This document shows positions 12,001 through 18,813 of a stretch of 64,000 nt of DNA, in pieces (within the stretch, counting starts at the first letter, position 1; each line of letters starts with the position of its first letter). The position numbers were made by a program, and so were the translations under genes. The notes under the pieces were generated by a model, which saw only the letters and a list, made by a program, of their open reading frames with translations, ran no database searches and was not told where the DNA came from. Source of the stretch: Rudaea cellulosilytica DSM 22992 (GTDB taxonomy: Bacteria > Pseudomonadota > Gammaproteobacteria > Xanthomonadales > Rhodanobacteraceae); NCBI RefSeq assembly GCF_000378125.1, contig NZ_KB899244.1:1-64000 (forward strand). The letters are read 5' to 3'.

Positions 12001-15000
12001 TTGCCAAACGCTGCGGGGTTGTCGCCGAAGTACTCGCCGTTGATCGTGACCTGGGTTCCCGGGCCGCCCTGCGTGGGAGTGAAGCTAGTGATGTGAGCCT
12101 GCGGCAACGGACCGACAATAAAATTGCTCGGGTCGTAGTGCGATTCCACTTCGACAAGGCGGCTGTATTGGCTGTCCACACTGCCATTGACCACCACGCG
12201 GATCGCCGTCGTAGTCACCGGCATGAATACCACGCGACGCTTCACCCGATTGTTGCCGGTGACGCTGGCGACCGTGACCCAGGTCGAGTCCTGCAGCGCT
12301 TGGACGTCGAACGCCGTCGCACCGTAGTTGGCGAAGGTCGTCTGATCCGTGGGATCGATGCCCGACGGGTAATTGTCGCCCAGCGTGTAGACGATAACGT
12401 CGTTGATTCGCTTTGCAGCCGAGAAATTCACCTGGATCCAATCGGGAAAGGCGTACGCCGTCGCGTCGTTCCACCCGCCGCCGTGTCCCCAGGCTCCTCC
12501 GGCAATATCACCGTCGATGACGGTATCGGAGCTAAAGTTCGCATTGACCGTCGATGAGGCGGACGCCGTCGCCCCGGCCCACGTCGCGGCGTAATTGTCG
12601 ACGGGCGAGGCGTTGCTCTGACCGTACTGGTTGGTGATGACGACCTGGCCTGTCGTCGCTTGTGAAGGCACCCACACGTCGAGTTCGGTCGTGGTGGCTC
12701 GCGTCACCGCAGCGGCGACGCCGTTGAAGGTGACGACATTCGCGCTCGTTGAGGCACTGTCGAAGTTCAATCCATAAATCGTCACCTGCGTGGCGGTCGG
12801 GCTGCTCACCGGAGTGATTTTCGAAATCACCGGTGGAGCCGTCACGGTAAAGGTCGGGCCGGTGACGGAGGGGTTGCGTTGTTCGATGCGCGTGATTTTG
12901 ATCGGACCCGTCTGCGTGCTGATGGCGATCCGGATACGCAGCTTGGTGGCCGAGGCATACAGAACGTTCTGCTGCACATCGTTGATCGTCACGACATTGT
13001 TCGCGGCGACCGGATCGAAATTGCTGCCGTCAATACTGATGATGGAATTCATTGGGCCGCTCGCCGGCGTGACGCCGGTGATGGCCGGGACGGGAATAAC
13101 CGTGAAGGGAGTGCCGCTGGTTCCCGTCTTGCCGTTCACGGTGACCGACAGGGTGCCGTTGGTTGCGCCACTGGGAACCAACGCGTTGATGGAGGTGCTG
13201 TTGGCGGACACGACCGAGGCGGTGACGCCGTTGAATTTGACGATGTTGCCCGCGCCGTTCGGGCTGAAGTTGCTACCGCTGATCGTTATGGTGTCGCCGG
13301 GGATGCCATAGGTTGGCGTGAAGCCGGTAATGCTAGGCGTTGGATTGGTGATCGTGAAGGGCGTGGTGGTCGTCGCACCTTGTGCGGCGCCATTCACCAC
13401 AGTGATGGGCCCGTCCGTGGTGCCGCCGGGCACCGTGAAGGTCACGGCCGTGTCCGACCACGTCGTCGGCGGGATGATCAGGCCGTTCAACCTGAGATTG
13501 CCGATGCCCTGAGAGTTTCCGAAGCTGATTCCCGACACCGTGACCAGCGTGCCGTACGGGCCGCTCTGTGGACTGAAGCCCGTGATCGCGATCGGTGGAT
13601 TGCCGACCGTATAGTCGCTCGAGCTGGTGGCCATCTGGCTAGCGATGCCGCTCTGCGAACTGCTAACCGTCACCGCAATCTTGCCACTGGTGGCACCGCT
13701 CGGCACCGTCACGGTCAAGCTCGATGATGTCGCGGTCGTCACCGCCGCTGACGTGCCATTGAAGGTCACCCCATTGTTGGCGAGCGTGGTGCCATCGAAG
13801 TTGGTTCCCGTGATCGTCACCGATGTGCCCACCGGACCGATCTGCGGGCTGAACCCGGTGATCGTCGGCGTGGGTACGGTCACGATGAAGGGGAAATTGC
13901 TCGTGACCGACGCCACGGCTCCCGTGACGGCCACCAGGACGTAACCGGTGAACGCATTGGACGGCACCGTCACCGTCAAACTGTTGGTCGTCGCCGAATT
14001 CACCGTCGCGACGATGGTCGGGTTTCCGGAGGAATCGGCGAAATACACCTGGTTGTTTCCCGCGGTCGGCGAGAAATTGGTGCCGCCGATCACCATCGTG
14101 CTGAAGCGGGACGCACTGGTTGGCGTGAAACTGCTGATCGTCGGCGCGGGAAGTTTGACGGTGAACGTCGGACCGGTCGCCGTCAGTCCATTCACCGTCA
14201 CGCTCACCGCGCCCGTCGTCGCGCCGGTTGGGACCGTCGCTGTCAGACTCGTCGTCGTGGCCGCCGTGACCGTGGCCACCGTGCCGTTGAACTTGACCGT
14301 GTTGTTGGCCGGCGTCGAATTGAAATTGGTGCCGGTGATCGTTACCGCGGCACCCACGAGTCCGCTTGAGGGACTGATGCCGGTGATGGCCGGTGTGGCG
14401 GTAACGACGGTGAGCGATTGCGAGCTGAGATTGGAAACCAGACCTGTGCTCGACCTCAAGCTGATCTGGCCATTCACTGCCCCTGCGGGCACGATGGCCT
14501 GGACGGTTTGGCCGGACACGTCTACCGAGTTCTGAACTGCCCCGCCACCGAACGTGGCGGAGTGGACGAAATTGAAATACTGTCCGGAGATCAGTATGGA
14601 GCCGCCCACAGATCGGCTCGTGGGCGTGAAACTGTTGATCACTGGCGGATATTCATAGACTCCGGCCGATGAGGCTTGGACTCCACCTACCGTGACGTAA
14701 ATCAGTCCAATGTTGCCATCGGACGGCGCCGTCACTGTCAGCGTTGTGGCTGTGGCTGCGGTGACGTTGGCCGCTCCGGACGTCGGACTCCCGAAATAGA
14801 CGGTATTCGCGCTTGGTGTGGTGCTGAAGCCGGTACCCGTGATCGTGACAGTCGTCCCGGACACGCCGGAGGCGGGACTGAAGCTTGTCACGGTGGGACC
14901 GCCCCCGTTCAGCATGGCCTGGGGGGGACGCACGCTCGTCGCGCTCTGGCCACCACTGGAAGTCCCGTTCGTGCTCTGCGTGCCGGAATTCACCGTGAAG

Positions 15001-16286
15001 GGCACGCCGGTGGTGCTAGTCCAGCCGTTGGTCGAGACGCCGACCGTGCCGGTCGTCGCGCCCTTCGGAACGGTAACCTGCAAAACACCTGAGGTGGCCC
15101 GCAGCACATTCGCTGCGACGCCATTGAACGTTACGACATTGGCCTGCGGCACGATGCTGAAGTTTTCACCGTACAACGTGACGGTATCTCCGGCCTGCCC
15201 GCTGCGCGGTTCCATGCCGGTCAGTCGAACCACACCGGTGGCGGGTACGCCCCACGCCTGCAATTCCACGATCCGCGCGTAGCCGTTCAAGCCGGCGTTG
15301 TTGACCACGCGGATTCCCGATGCGGCCGTCGGCGGAAACGTCACCGTTCGCTTGACCAAGTTGTTGCCCGTCACCGACGCCACGGTTACCCAGGCATCGG
15401 TGAGCACCTGCACATCGAAGTCGGTCACGCCGTACTGGGTGAAGGCCGTCGAGTCGTCCGCCGCCGACGCTGCGGCGTAGTTGTCCTGCAGCGTCCACAA
15501 CGTGACCGCGTTGACGACCTGCATCGCCGGGAAGGCGATTTCGGCGGAATTGGGAAACGCATCGTCGCTGCTGTTAGCCCACCCGCCGTTTTCCGCGAGG
15601 CCCCAGTTGGTTCCGTTGGTCACCCCATCGTTCAATGAGGAGGCCGAAAAGTTCGGACCGTAGCTGGAGCTTGCGCTCGCCACCGCATGCGCACTGGCCG
15701 CTGCGACGTTGTCGATGCCCGCCGCACCCCATGCCTCGATCTCGACGATACCGATGCCGGTCTTCGTCCCGGCCGTTCCGACCACGCGAATGGCGGTGGT
15801 CTTCACCGGGACAAACGACACCGTGCGCTTGATCAGCTTGTTGCCGGTGACGTGGGCAACGGTCGTCCAATCGCTGCCGGCTTGCACTTGCACGTCGAAC
15901 CCGACGGCACCGACCTGGGTAAAGGTCTGCACCTCGTTGGGCTCGCTCGCTGTCGCCAGATTGTCCTGTGGCGAGTAGACGGTCACGGTGTTGATTGTCC
16001 GCGCCTGGGCAAAACGGATCTGCGCCCAGTCGGGCGTGGACCCGTTGGTCTTGCCCAACCAACCGCCGCCGTGACCGAAGGTCACACCGACACGATCGCC
16101 ATCGTTGAGCGAGGAGGCCGGATAGGCGTTGCTGGTCTTTGAGGTAACAGCCAACCCGCCTTGTGCGGCGGAGGCCCAATTGACGATGGTGTCAGTGGTT
16201 TGGGCGAGACCCTTGCCCGAAAGAAGAACAAACAGCACCCCAAACGTCGCGCGCGCGGCGACGGCGCATCCCTTCCGCAATCCCAT
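3054..16286 (-). CDS. Giant secreted discoidin/TIG/SpvB/RHS polymorphic toxin
   Basis: A 4410-aa protein with an uninterrupted frame. Order seen: Sec signal peptide (1-29, ending GLAQ); two discoidin-like domains (about 32-185 and 188-348); IPT/TIG repeats, twelve in total, from about 350 to 1690, with a third discoidin-like domain near 1238-1384; a neck with FN3-like parts (about 1700-1895); a BACON-like domain (about 1905-2005); an SpvB-type start (PIVVPPGRAGMQPDLALVYN, about 2040); FG-GAP repeats such as DVNGDGLEDLV (about 2358-2720); YD/RHS repeats (about 3280-4060); and the RHS core end RFLQVDPF...NPLSGKDPTGY (about 4093-4130). The last 280 residues are a helical linker and a tip with ARAWDKH, RPGGTFPP and GGVDFRLPSG, resembling small RNase-like toxin domains. 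No PAAR or VgrG part is seen. Delivery by surface display is inferred. An immunity-like gene follows directly. Confidence 0.9.
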   Translation of the reverse strand: MGLRKGCAVAARATFGVLFVLLSGKGLAQTTDTIVNWASAAQGGLAVTSKTSNAYPASSLNDGDRVGVTFGHGGGWLGKTNGSTPDWAQIRFAQARTINTVTVYSPQDNLATASEPNEVQTFTQVGAVGFDVQVQAGSDWTTVAHVTGNKLIKRTVSFVPVKTTAIRVVGTAGTKTGIGIVEIEAWGAAGIDNVAAASAHAVASASSSYGPNFSASSLNDGVTNGTNWGLAENGGWANSSDDAFPNSAEIAFPAMQVVNAVTLWTLQDNYAAASAADDSTAFTQYGVTDFDVQVLTDAWVTVASVTGNNLVKRTVTFPPTAASGIRVVNNAGLNGYARIVELQAWGVPATGVVRLTGMEPRSGQAGDTVTLYGENFSIVPQANVVTFNGVAANVLRATSGVLQVTVPKGATTGTVGVSTNGWTSTTGVPFTVNSGTQSTNGTSSGGQSATSVRPPQAMLNGGGPTVTSFSPASGVSGTTVTITGTGFSTTPSANTVYFGSPTSGAANVTAATATTLTVTAPSDGNIGLIYVTVGGVQASSAGVYEYPPVINSFTPTSRSVGGSILISGQYFNFVHSATFGGGAVQNSVDVSGQTVQAIVPAGAVNGQISLRSSTGLVSNLSSQSLTVVTATPAITGISPSSGLVGAAVTITGTNFNSTPANNTVKFNGTVATVTAATTTSLTATVPTGATTGAVSVTVNGLTATGPTFTVKLPAPTISSFTPTSASRFSTMVIGGTNFSPTAGNNQVYFADSSGNPTIVATVNSATTNSLTVTVPSNAFTGYVLVAVTGAVASVTSNFPFIVTVPTPTITGFSPQIGPVGTSVTITGTNFDGTTLANNGVTFNGTSAAVTTATSSSLTVTVPSGATSGKIAVTVSSSQSGIASQMATSSSDYTVGNPPIAITGFSPQSGPYGTLVTVSGISFGNSQGIGNLRLNGLIIPPTTWSDTAVTFTVPGGTTDGPITVVNGAAQGATTTTPFTITNPTPSITGFTPTYGIPGDTITISGSNFSPNGAGNIVKFNGVTASVVSANSTSINALVPSGATNGTLSVTVNGKTGTSGTPFTVIPVPAITGVTPASGPMNSIISIDGSNFDPVAANNVVTINDVQQNVLYASATKLRIRIAISTQTGPIKITRIEQRNPSVTGPTFTVTAPPVISKITPVSSPTATQVTIYGLNFDSASTSANVVTFNGVAAAVTRATTTELDVWVPSQATTGQVVITNQYGQSNASPVDNYAATWAGATASASSTVNANFSSDTVIDGDIAGGAWGHGGGWNDATAYAFPDWIQVNFSAAKRINDVIVYTLGDNYPSGIDPTDQTTFANYGATAFDVQALQDSTWVTVASVTGNNRVKRRVVFMPVTTTAIRVVVNGSVDSQYSRLVEVESHYDPSNFIVGPLPQAHITSFTPTQGGPGTQVTINGEYFGDNPAAFGNVGFFNGQSGGQAAQIVSWSDLQIVASVPIGAKNGPITVVTPSAGVATSTSSFHYIPPPVTIDSNGLSPLHGRVYFTTLTITGSGFSPVAGDNTVTFSGAAPVNVLQASYNWLTVQVPVGAQTGPVTVAVTIDGVTQTATSSSSFTVDTTQPLDSRFQGQSPFGSNTVINPTMYPPGTNLTATVVMQNRGLTTWTSAQNIYLAETDGQSWAGGNRVNLPASASIPIGGTATFMFPVQVPATPGIYTVRWQMAQDTGTRTLFGDEASAVVYVGPPLPDAPACVIQTSPSSTPAIGAASIRWNAATTGTPVASYRVAISEDGQNWNVDTSQGSSAGTTSATFNPTDGVGHYYAVSACEATPYACTAYVVARNQVSGCSPNPPNKPISLTATPPSGGSNVIGLTWVPDSSGPAATYFMLQVANSASGPWTLVNGHLPLTPTSTSYTAPGNGTYYFEIAACNSNGECSTYTQSTAVTIGGTSPTCAGLSVSPTSVRFNVAGTSQQITVNAPSGCVWTISSTATSWLGFSPSGGTGSGTGAQVTLTPNGANTTSSAYTGVLSIGGNGVTVTVAVSQDGTATSGGTLSLPPAATSINDAVTHDPTVGTMAGQASTDGGAAQYHVPIVVPPGRAGMQPDLALVYNSRSGNGVMGMGWTISGLSSIHRCPQTPEQDGQTLGVAYAATDRLCLDGQRLVKVAGTYGKNGAEYRTEVDSYSRITQVNGDIDGSDAACFRVEQKNGRILHYGGVTSGTSCSTASGALSRVKPTGAPAALSWLVEKIEDRVGNNQKYAYTDNGNSEVLLSKVEYTGYGTTSGDRTVTFAYEPRNCDEITLPCGAAGVKDTSSSYLAGGLTMQTQALQSITTAVSGTTVRTYTPVYAASSYNQRLMMMRLTECAGSICHSPTQFTYSNGTPNFSLNAMANVGNVLPTGLQAWSFASIGDLDGDGTPEYMVLGSNSTDSQTSSFLAKVAANGQITAVDMTGTPFYRDLALYKIARGDIDGSGRTDFSILPAYTIDSNGVVSATPGMLQLGVWAGTTGAALSAGSTPLATFNSTFQTITTNVPVDSNSEVFFQDMNGDGKLDIVVVDSNRCVWVYLNTLTGSLASATSPVSFQKQLASLFCLTSVNGGGGTNDITTQAIDHIADFDGDGIPDIFITDSNLSSGASNFVGVYRTALSGTGTSATVSATLTACAAMGLTQLNDCALTISKHATGVTRWMDVNGDGLEDLVMAKPSEWGGDHSDQWIIRLNRGGGTFADPIYTGDSTGLTDKTYNGSYRYLNKLSPVDIDGDGKPDIVYPSSFALKMCTVAIVGPLNNSECPSVNPTGASIPVGPPTEAAGPVQCLALACPEDPGSGVNLPPNDNAPDYPYAWEGRVAAGLYTSNTFGGAQADHSAYHLDMLKFVQSDSTTFTVQRVPTSLVSGVNNTRDSSVSNDMGGTGLETVPALLGCSGKPLVINNQGTNTYYAVCDVVDGDFGPQYLPDGANGANGTPTSNFQPNPKSASTASGISSTVTLYANFNQGASLPGQAPRSSLPSGLNGGCSSYAPLPGLMYSATNGLGDTAVWDFDTLAEAFLCTRDGVAEYQVDGTYIDSRHYYFSSSMPVVSTMLQSNGIGSSTGSRSAIYSYGDAMYNHYGRGFQGFRTITAENVSSDATRRLQTTTTFNQKFPLVGRIQQVNTQSAPSANLGSHTVHSEINTYTCNLTNRQDCTQIVGDNLVVPTGNTVYQVLLDNQTAAEFDLTTGNQSSHTATVNAATTTGGLSGWDGYGNLLIQTVTRYDDASGGQFVSSHVTTTANTYDSTNVSNWWINKLSQNSVTVSMSYVAGVTPPTGTDLSSKTVATQFSWNADRTPATKTVQPGVANQQSTTTYSYPASSYGLPTQVVVNAPDLAAALSPTRTTSYTYTKSGSTAEADGYFVYTKTLDPNGLSQTVTTQVQPRDGQIIQAKDPNGILTSTVYDVFGRATQITHQTPSTASPPNANIEPPINIALTNCAGGCAGVGSDGNEANVAYRAVSAQLGYPTKVAWFDVLGRKVKEAQAGFSGTTNGVTPALQYSFSATLTKYDENGTVSMQGTPYYVGVDTPNYTELGYDALNRVTAKSSPAACGGTMDTTYAYKGRQTNITVSANACTDGSPTNPTIYMSRSTNALGQLMQTIDANGNSNFTNGKTTRYWTEPQGHVAAIKDVEGNVTKASYNALGQRTQSIDPDQGTWNFTYDAFGEQLTQTDARSVVTTINGRDALGRVTQQQQVSLPSSAGLDPQNLLDTWTYDPVNGIGQVNTITRQRGTSATLTLNPTTWSETYGYDSATRPTSTTTTINEPGSTLNLASSTTYDGTYGRVDTQTYPALPTGGAGLSVKHTYTAYGQLDALSNATTSYVYWTAQAQNAWNHVTAEQYPGVITGSHADYAVTGQAYTLNWSGSAIDALLYTYDAFGNLATQQRTVGSSTNTETYSYDSLQRLTSTNRANGGLVGYSYTDSGNIHSKTDNGTANYTYAGAGSGCGPHAATSANGLSYGCDANGNVISGAISATYDADNHPTSIGRGTGSMQWTYSTNASMTTEVSSRGIRYFGPNGYEQVGTGTGATQVHELGPVIVSRTNGVDSISVVLRDRLGSTINVLDNNTPTTRMYDAFGKARNGDMSDRAGGTLNLGDTIHGFTKHDHADDVQLIHMGGRVYDYQLGRFLQVDPFIANTTGSQALNPYSYVGNNPLSGKDPTGYNVEDHCMGDALCQAASDRTFLAGEIGKLRGSLTYGGAPAGTGPKSNGNDQDSDVNGNLKSNKQLPIVTVGAIREMVANGKKVAMEERDEAESEANTPMGQRARARGESYLGELLKEALAKQALNQAKRADPNLRVEDTIGEGGQANNPIDQMDVLRAREQATINNLRRTASELTPEELEEYANKPVNDTGLSAAARAWDKHDTSRPGGTFPPLTGGVMHKNAVAGSFVSYVIRSDDAVRTELTRGGVDFRLPSGAGVRFDANGAVGFLDPQNQKP

Positions 16287-16325
16287 TGCCTAACCCCTGA
16301 GTGACTGTTTCTGAACGAATCCTTA

Positions 16326-16355
16326 ACTTTAGGGAAGGCCCCGCAAAATTGTCAA
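16326..16355 (-). promoter_or_regulatory. Sigma70-type promoter of the giant RHS gene
   Basis: On the minus strand TTGACA (16355-16350) and TAAAGT (16331-16326) are spaced by 18 bases, about 40 bases upstream of ATG 16286. A purine-rich AGGGG precedes the start. The element is a near copy of the promoter at 1461-1488. Confidence 0.6.
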
Positions 16356-16803
16356 GAAGTGGCTTGTGAAGATTTGTATAGGCAGTCGGATTGCGCCTGC
16401 GGCGCCAGAGATGGGCATACCTAGCATTCGTGCGCCGAGCACACACTTCTCCTCGTCCTGGCCTGCTAAATACAGAATTTGTGGAGCCGGCCCTACCTGC
16501 GATAATGCACCCCAATCGACGCGTGATTAAATTGAACCCGAAGTAATCTGATCAAGGAAGCATTGCCGCGCGACGCAGGCAATGGGAACGCTACGATGCT
16601 TTCGTCTCTTGCAGCCCTGGTAGTCGAGCCTCCTACTTACCACTACTTACCAAAAAGATAAGTAGTGGTAAGCAGCCAACGGCCGCGCCGATACGGCGTC
16701 CGTCTTTGCTCGACGAGCGCGAAACTGTGCTACGCTAAACGTAGTATGGCTTCTCTCCTTGCCCTCTACCGCCTTCGAATATCGGTACGATCGTGACGAT
16801 CGC
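16356..16803. other. Intergenic region upstream of the RHS gene
   Basis: No convincing gene. Short frames here lack domain-like sequence and a good start. The one clear structure is the perfect stem-loop at 16636-16672. Confidence 0.5.
16636..16672. repeat. Perfect 14-bp inverted repeat
   Basis: CTTACCACTACTTA (16636-16649) is perfectly complementary to TAAGTAGTGGTAAG (16659-16672), with a 9-base loop. No T-run follows on either strand, so it is not a typical intrinsic terminator. It could be a protein-binding site, a recombination site or an mRNA hairpin. Confidence 0.7.
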
Positions 16804-16894
16804 GCCCCTGTAGCTCAACGGTAGAGCAGCGGATTTATATCCCGTAGCGCCAGATAAGCGGCCCATCCCGGTTCGAGTCCGGGCAGGGGCACCA
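16804..16894 (+). tRNA. tRNA-like gene with encoded CCA, possible UAU anticodon, long variable region
   Basis: The acceptor arms GCCCCTG (16804-16810) and CAGGGGC (16884-16890) pair over 7 bp. The D arm is GCTC/GAGC, the T arm CCCGG/CCGGG with loop TTCGAGT, and ACCA is encoded at the end. The anticodon arm is weak: GCGGA and CCCGT around loop TTTATAT give a G-T pair and an A-C mismatch, and would place TAT (isoleucine AUA) at the anticodon. Twenty-one bases lie between anticodon and T arms, as in class II tRNAs, but they form only a poor stem. It may be an unusual tRNA or one damaged between the anticodon and T arms. The identity is uncertain; the tRNA origin is fairly sure. Confidence 0.7.
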
Positions 16895-16951
16895 CCGAGC
16901 CCATTTGCACAGCGCGCCGTTGGCCGCCACGCACCTCGTTTGATGCTTCCC

Positions 16952-17782
16952 ATGAAAATTCTCGTTCTCTCTGATCTTCACCTCGAATTCGGAACGTTCG
17001 TCGTGCCGGAGGACATCGACTACGACGTCGTGATCCTTGCCGGGGATATAGCCGTTCCCGGCGTCAAGGCCGTTCACTGGGCGGCTCGGCAATCCACGTT
17101 CGGTCGCGCCAGCGACGTATTGTTCCTCGCTGGCAACCACGAGTTCTACGGACAGTGCGTCCAGCCGGAACTTACGGCAATGAAACGAGCCGGCGACTAC
17201 CGCGTGCACGTGCTCGACGGCGACGAGGTCGTCATCCGCGGCGTGCGCTTCTTGGGCTGCACGTTGTGGACCGATTTCGCATTGCACATTCAAACGCCAG
17301 ACGGCCGGGTATCGGATCCGGTTAAGGCTATGCACGAGTGCCGTCAGGTAATGAATGACTATGTTCAGATTCGTACACAGGTGTACGAGGACCAAGACGG
17401 CGCACTACGCCCGCTGCTCAAGCCGGAACACACACTCGAATTCCATCGGCAGCAACGCGTATGGTTAGAGGCCAAACTCGCCGAGCCCTTCGACGGTCCC
17501 ACCGTGGTCATCACCCACCACGCGCCACATCGTAACTCTGTGGCGGAAGAATACGAGAGCGATTGGGTATCCGCGGCCTATGCCAGCGAGTTACCCGCGT
17601 ACTTCTTCGATGTGCCGGTGCTTTGGATCCATGGACACACGCACGTGTCGCTGGACTACTATGTCGGGAATTGCCGGGTTGTCTGCAACCCGCGGGGGTA
17701 CATGGAAGGGCATCCAAAAGCGATGCCAGAAAATGACACGTTCAATCCCTGCTTTGTCATCGCCGTCAACGAGGTGCCATGA
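16952..17782 (+). CDS. Calcineurin-like metallophosphoesterase
   Basis: A 276-aa cytoplasmic protein. All metal-binding blocks of the family are present in order: SDLHLEF near residue 7, AGDIAVPG near 31, AGNHEFYG near 67, ITHHAPH near 188 and WIHGHTH near 227. I chose ATG 16952 because it puts the first metal-binding block close to the N-terminus (MKILVLSDLH); upstream ATG 16943 and TTG 16940 are in frame. The substrate cannot be told; relatives include phosphodiesterases and phosphatases. The next gene overlaps by ATGA, so the two are probably co-translated. The tRNA-like gene lies 57 bases upstream. Confidence 0.88.
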   Translation: MKILVLSDLHLEFGTFVVPEDIDYDVVILAGDIAVPGVKAVHWAARQSTFGRASDVLFLAGNHEFYGQCVQPELTAMKRAGDYRVHVLDGDEVVIRGVRFLGCTLWTDFALHIQTPDGRVSDPVKAMHECRQVMNDYVQIRTQVYEDQDGALRPLLKPEHTLEFHRQQRVWLEAKLAEPFDGPTVVITHHAPHRNSVAEEYESDWVSAAYASELPAYFFDVPVLWIHGHTHVSLDYYVGNCRVVCNPRGYMEGHPKAMPENDTFNPCFVIAVNEVP

Positions 17783-18249
17783 ACCTTTTCCTCGACACCG
17801 AATGGGCCGATCCACAGGGCCAGCGATTGGTCAGCTTGGCGCTGATCAGCGAGTGCGGCGAGCACATGTTCTACGCCGAGCGCAATCCCCTCCCGGTGGA
17901 ACCCACAGCTTTCGTGTGCGATGTCGTGTATCCGTTGCTCGATCGCAGCCGGCACGCCATGGACGATCGGCTGTTCACAACGCGGCTACGTCGATTCTTC
18001 AACGGCATGGATCATCCCTGCGTGATCTTCGATCACGGCGGCGACGCCGTACTGCTCCAACATGCACTCGCTGGTTTCAATCTCCCCAGCGCCGAAGCCG
18101 AGTCGTGCGGTCCGATCCCACGAGTCGAAACACGCAACGTTGCTCACAACGGCACCATCAGCATGCTGATCGAGGACTGGTTCGACTCTCATTCGGAAGC
18201 CAAGGGTTTCCGCCATCACGCCAAGGTCGATGCCAGGCGCTGCGTATAG
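17779..18249 (+). CDS. Rv2179c-like DEDD 3'-5' exoribonuclease family protein
   Basis: A 156-aa protein whose ATG overlaps the stop of the phosphoesterase gene. It opens with MNLFLDTEW, the first DxE metal motif of RNase H-fold 3'-5' exonucleases, has FDHGGDAVLL in the middle (second Asp block) and ends with HHAKVDARR, matching the HxxxxD motif of the DEDDh subgroup. Small proteins of this type occur in phages and mobile islands. The pairing with a phosphoesterase suggests a nucleic-acid end-processing unit; that is inference. Confidence 0.75.
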   Translation: MNLFLDTEWADPQGQRLVSLALISECGEHMFYAERNPLPVEPTAFVCDVVYPLLDRSRHAMDDRLFTTRLRRFFNGMDHPCVIFDHGGDAVLLQHALAGFNLPSAEAESCGPIPRVETRNVAHNGTISMLIEDWFDSHSEAKGFRHHAKVDARRCV

Positions 18250-18375
18250 CGTATCCGGCTTTGTCCGGGAAGATCGAGCCCGACTGGTCGACCACATGAG
18301 AAATATCACAAATGGGCAACGAGGAGCGATGAAACTATGCTGCACATCCATACATTCTTGATGGAGGGCGCCTAG

Positions 18376-18807
18376 ATGACGTCGTATGAGACGCTCTATC
18401 ACGAAACCTTGGCTCACCTCTCCAAGCGCATTCGACATCAACCCTTTCCTGCGAAGCTTGTCCGCAACCTCGCCGGCGATCTGCACGTCGAGCTGGAATT
18501 CGTGATTAACACCCTAGGTTTGTCTCGCCGCAACGTTTTCCGAAAGATCGAAGAGAGCAAAAATCTCGATCCCGGCCAAGCCGAGCGAGTCATCGGCATG
18601 CAGAGACTGATCGGCCAAGTACAAGCGATGATCACCGAGAGCGGCGACAGAGAAAAGTTCGACGCAGGGCGATGGCTCGGTGAATGGATTGATCAACCGT
18701 TGCCGGCACTGGGCGGTCGACGACCAGCAGAATATCTCGGGGACAGCGCGGGTCGCGAATGGGTTTCCCAGCTGCTGCGGCAGATTCAGGCAGGCGTTTT
18801 CGCGTAA
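18376..18807 (+). CDS. MbcA/ParS/Xre-type antitoxin-like protein (orphan)
   Basis: A 143-aa protein. The middle part (LGLSRRNVFRKIEESKNLDP, about residues 47-66) looks like the Xre-like helix region, and the C-terminal third (WIDQPLPALGGRRPAEYLGD with a closing LLRQIQAGVFA) fits the MbcA/ParS/Xre toxin-binding domain. Such antitoxins normally precede a RES-domain toxin that degrades NAD+. None follows here; the next gene is a convergent XRE regulator ending 7 bases away. A GGAG sequence lies about 13 bases before the ATG, which is far for a ribosome-binding site. Confidence 0.7.
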   Translation: MTSYETLYHETLAHLSKRIRHQPFPAKLVRNLAGDLHVELEFVINTLGLSRRNVFRKIEESKNLDPGQAERVIGMQRLIGQVQAMITESGDREKFDAGRWLGEWIDQPLPALGGRRPAEYLGDSAGREWVSQLLRQIQAGVFA

Positions 18808-18813
18808 GTTAGG

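Noticed and set aside
16192-16515. 107-codon minus strand frame over the RHS start region
   Set aside because: It runs across the promoter and signal-peptide region of the RHS gene in another frame and has no domain.
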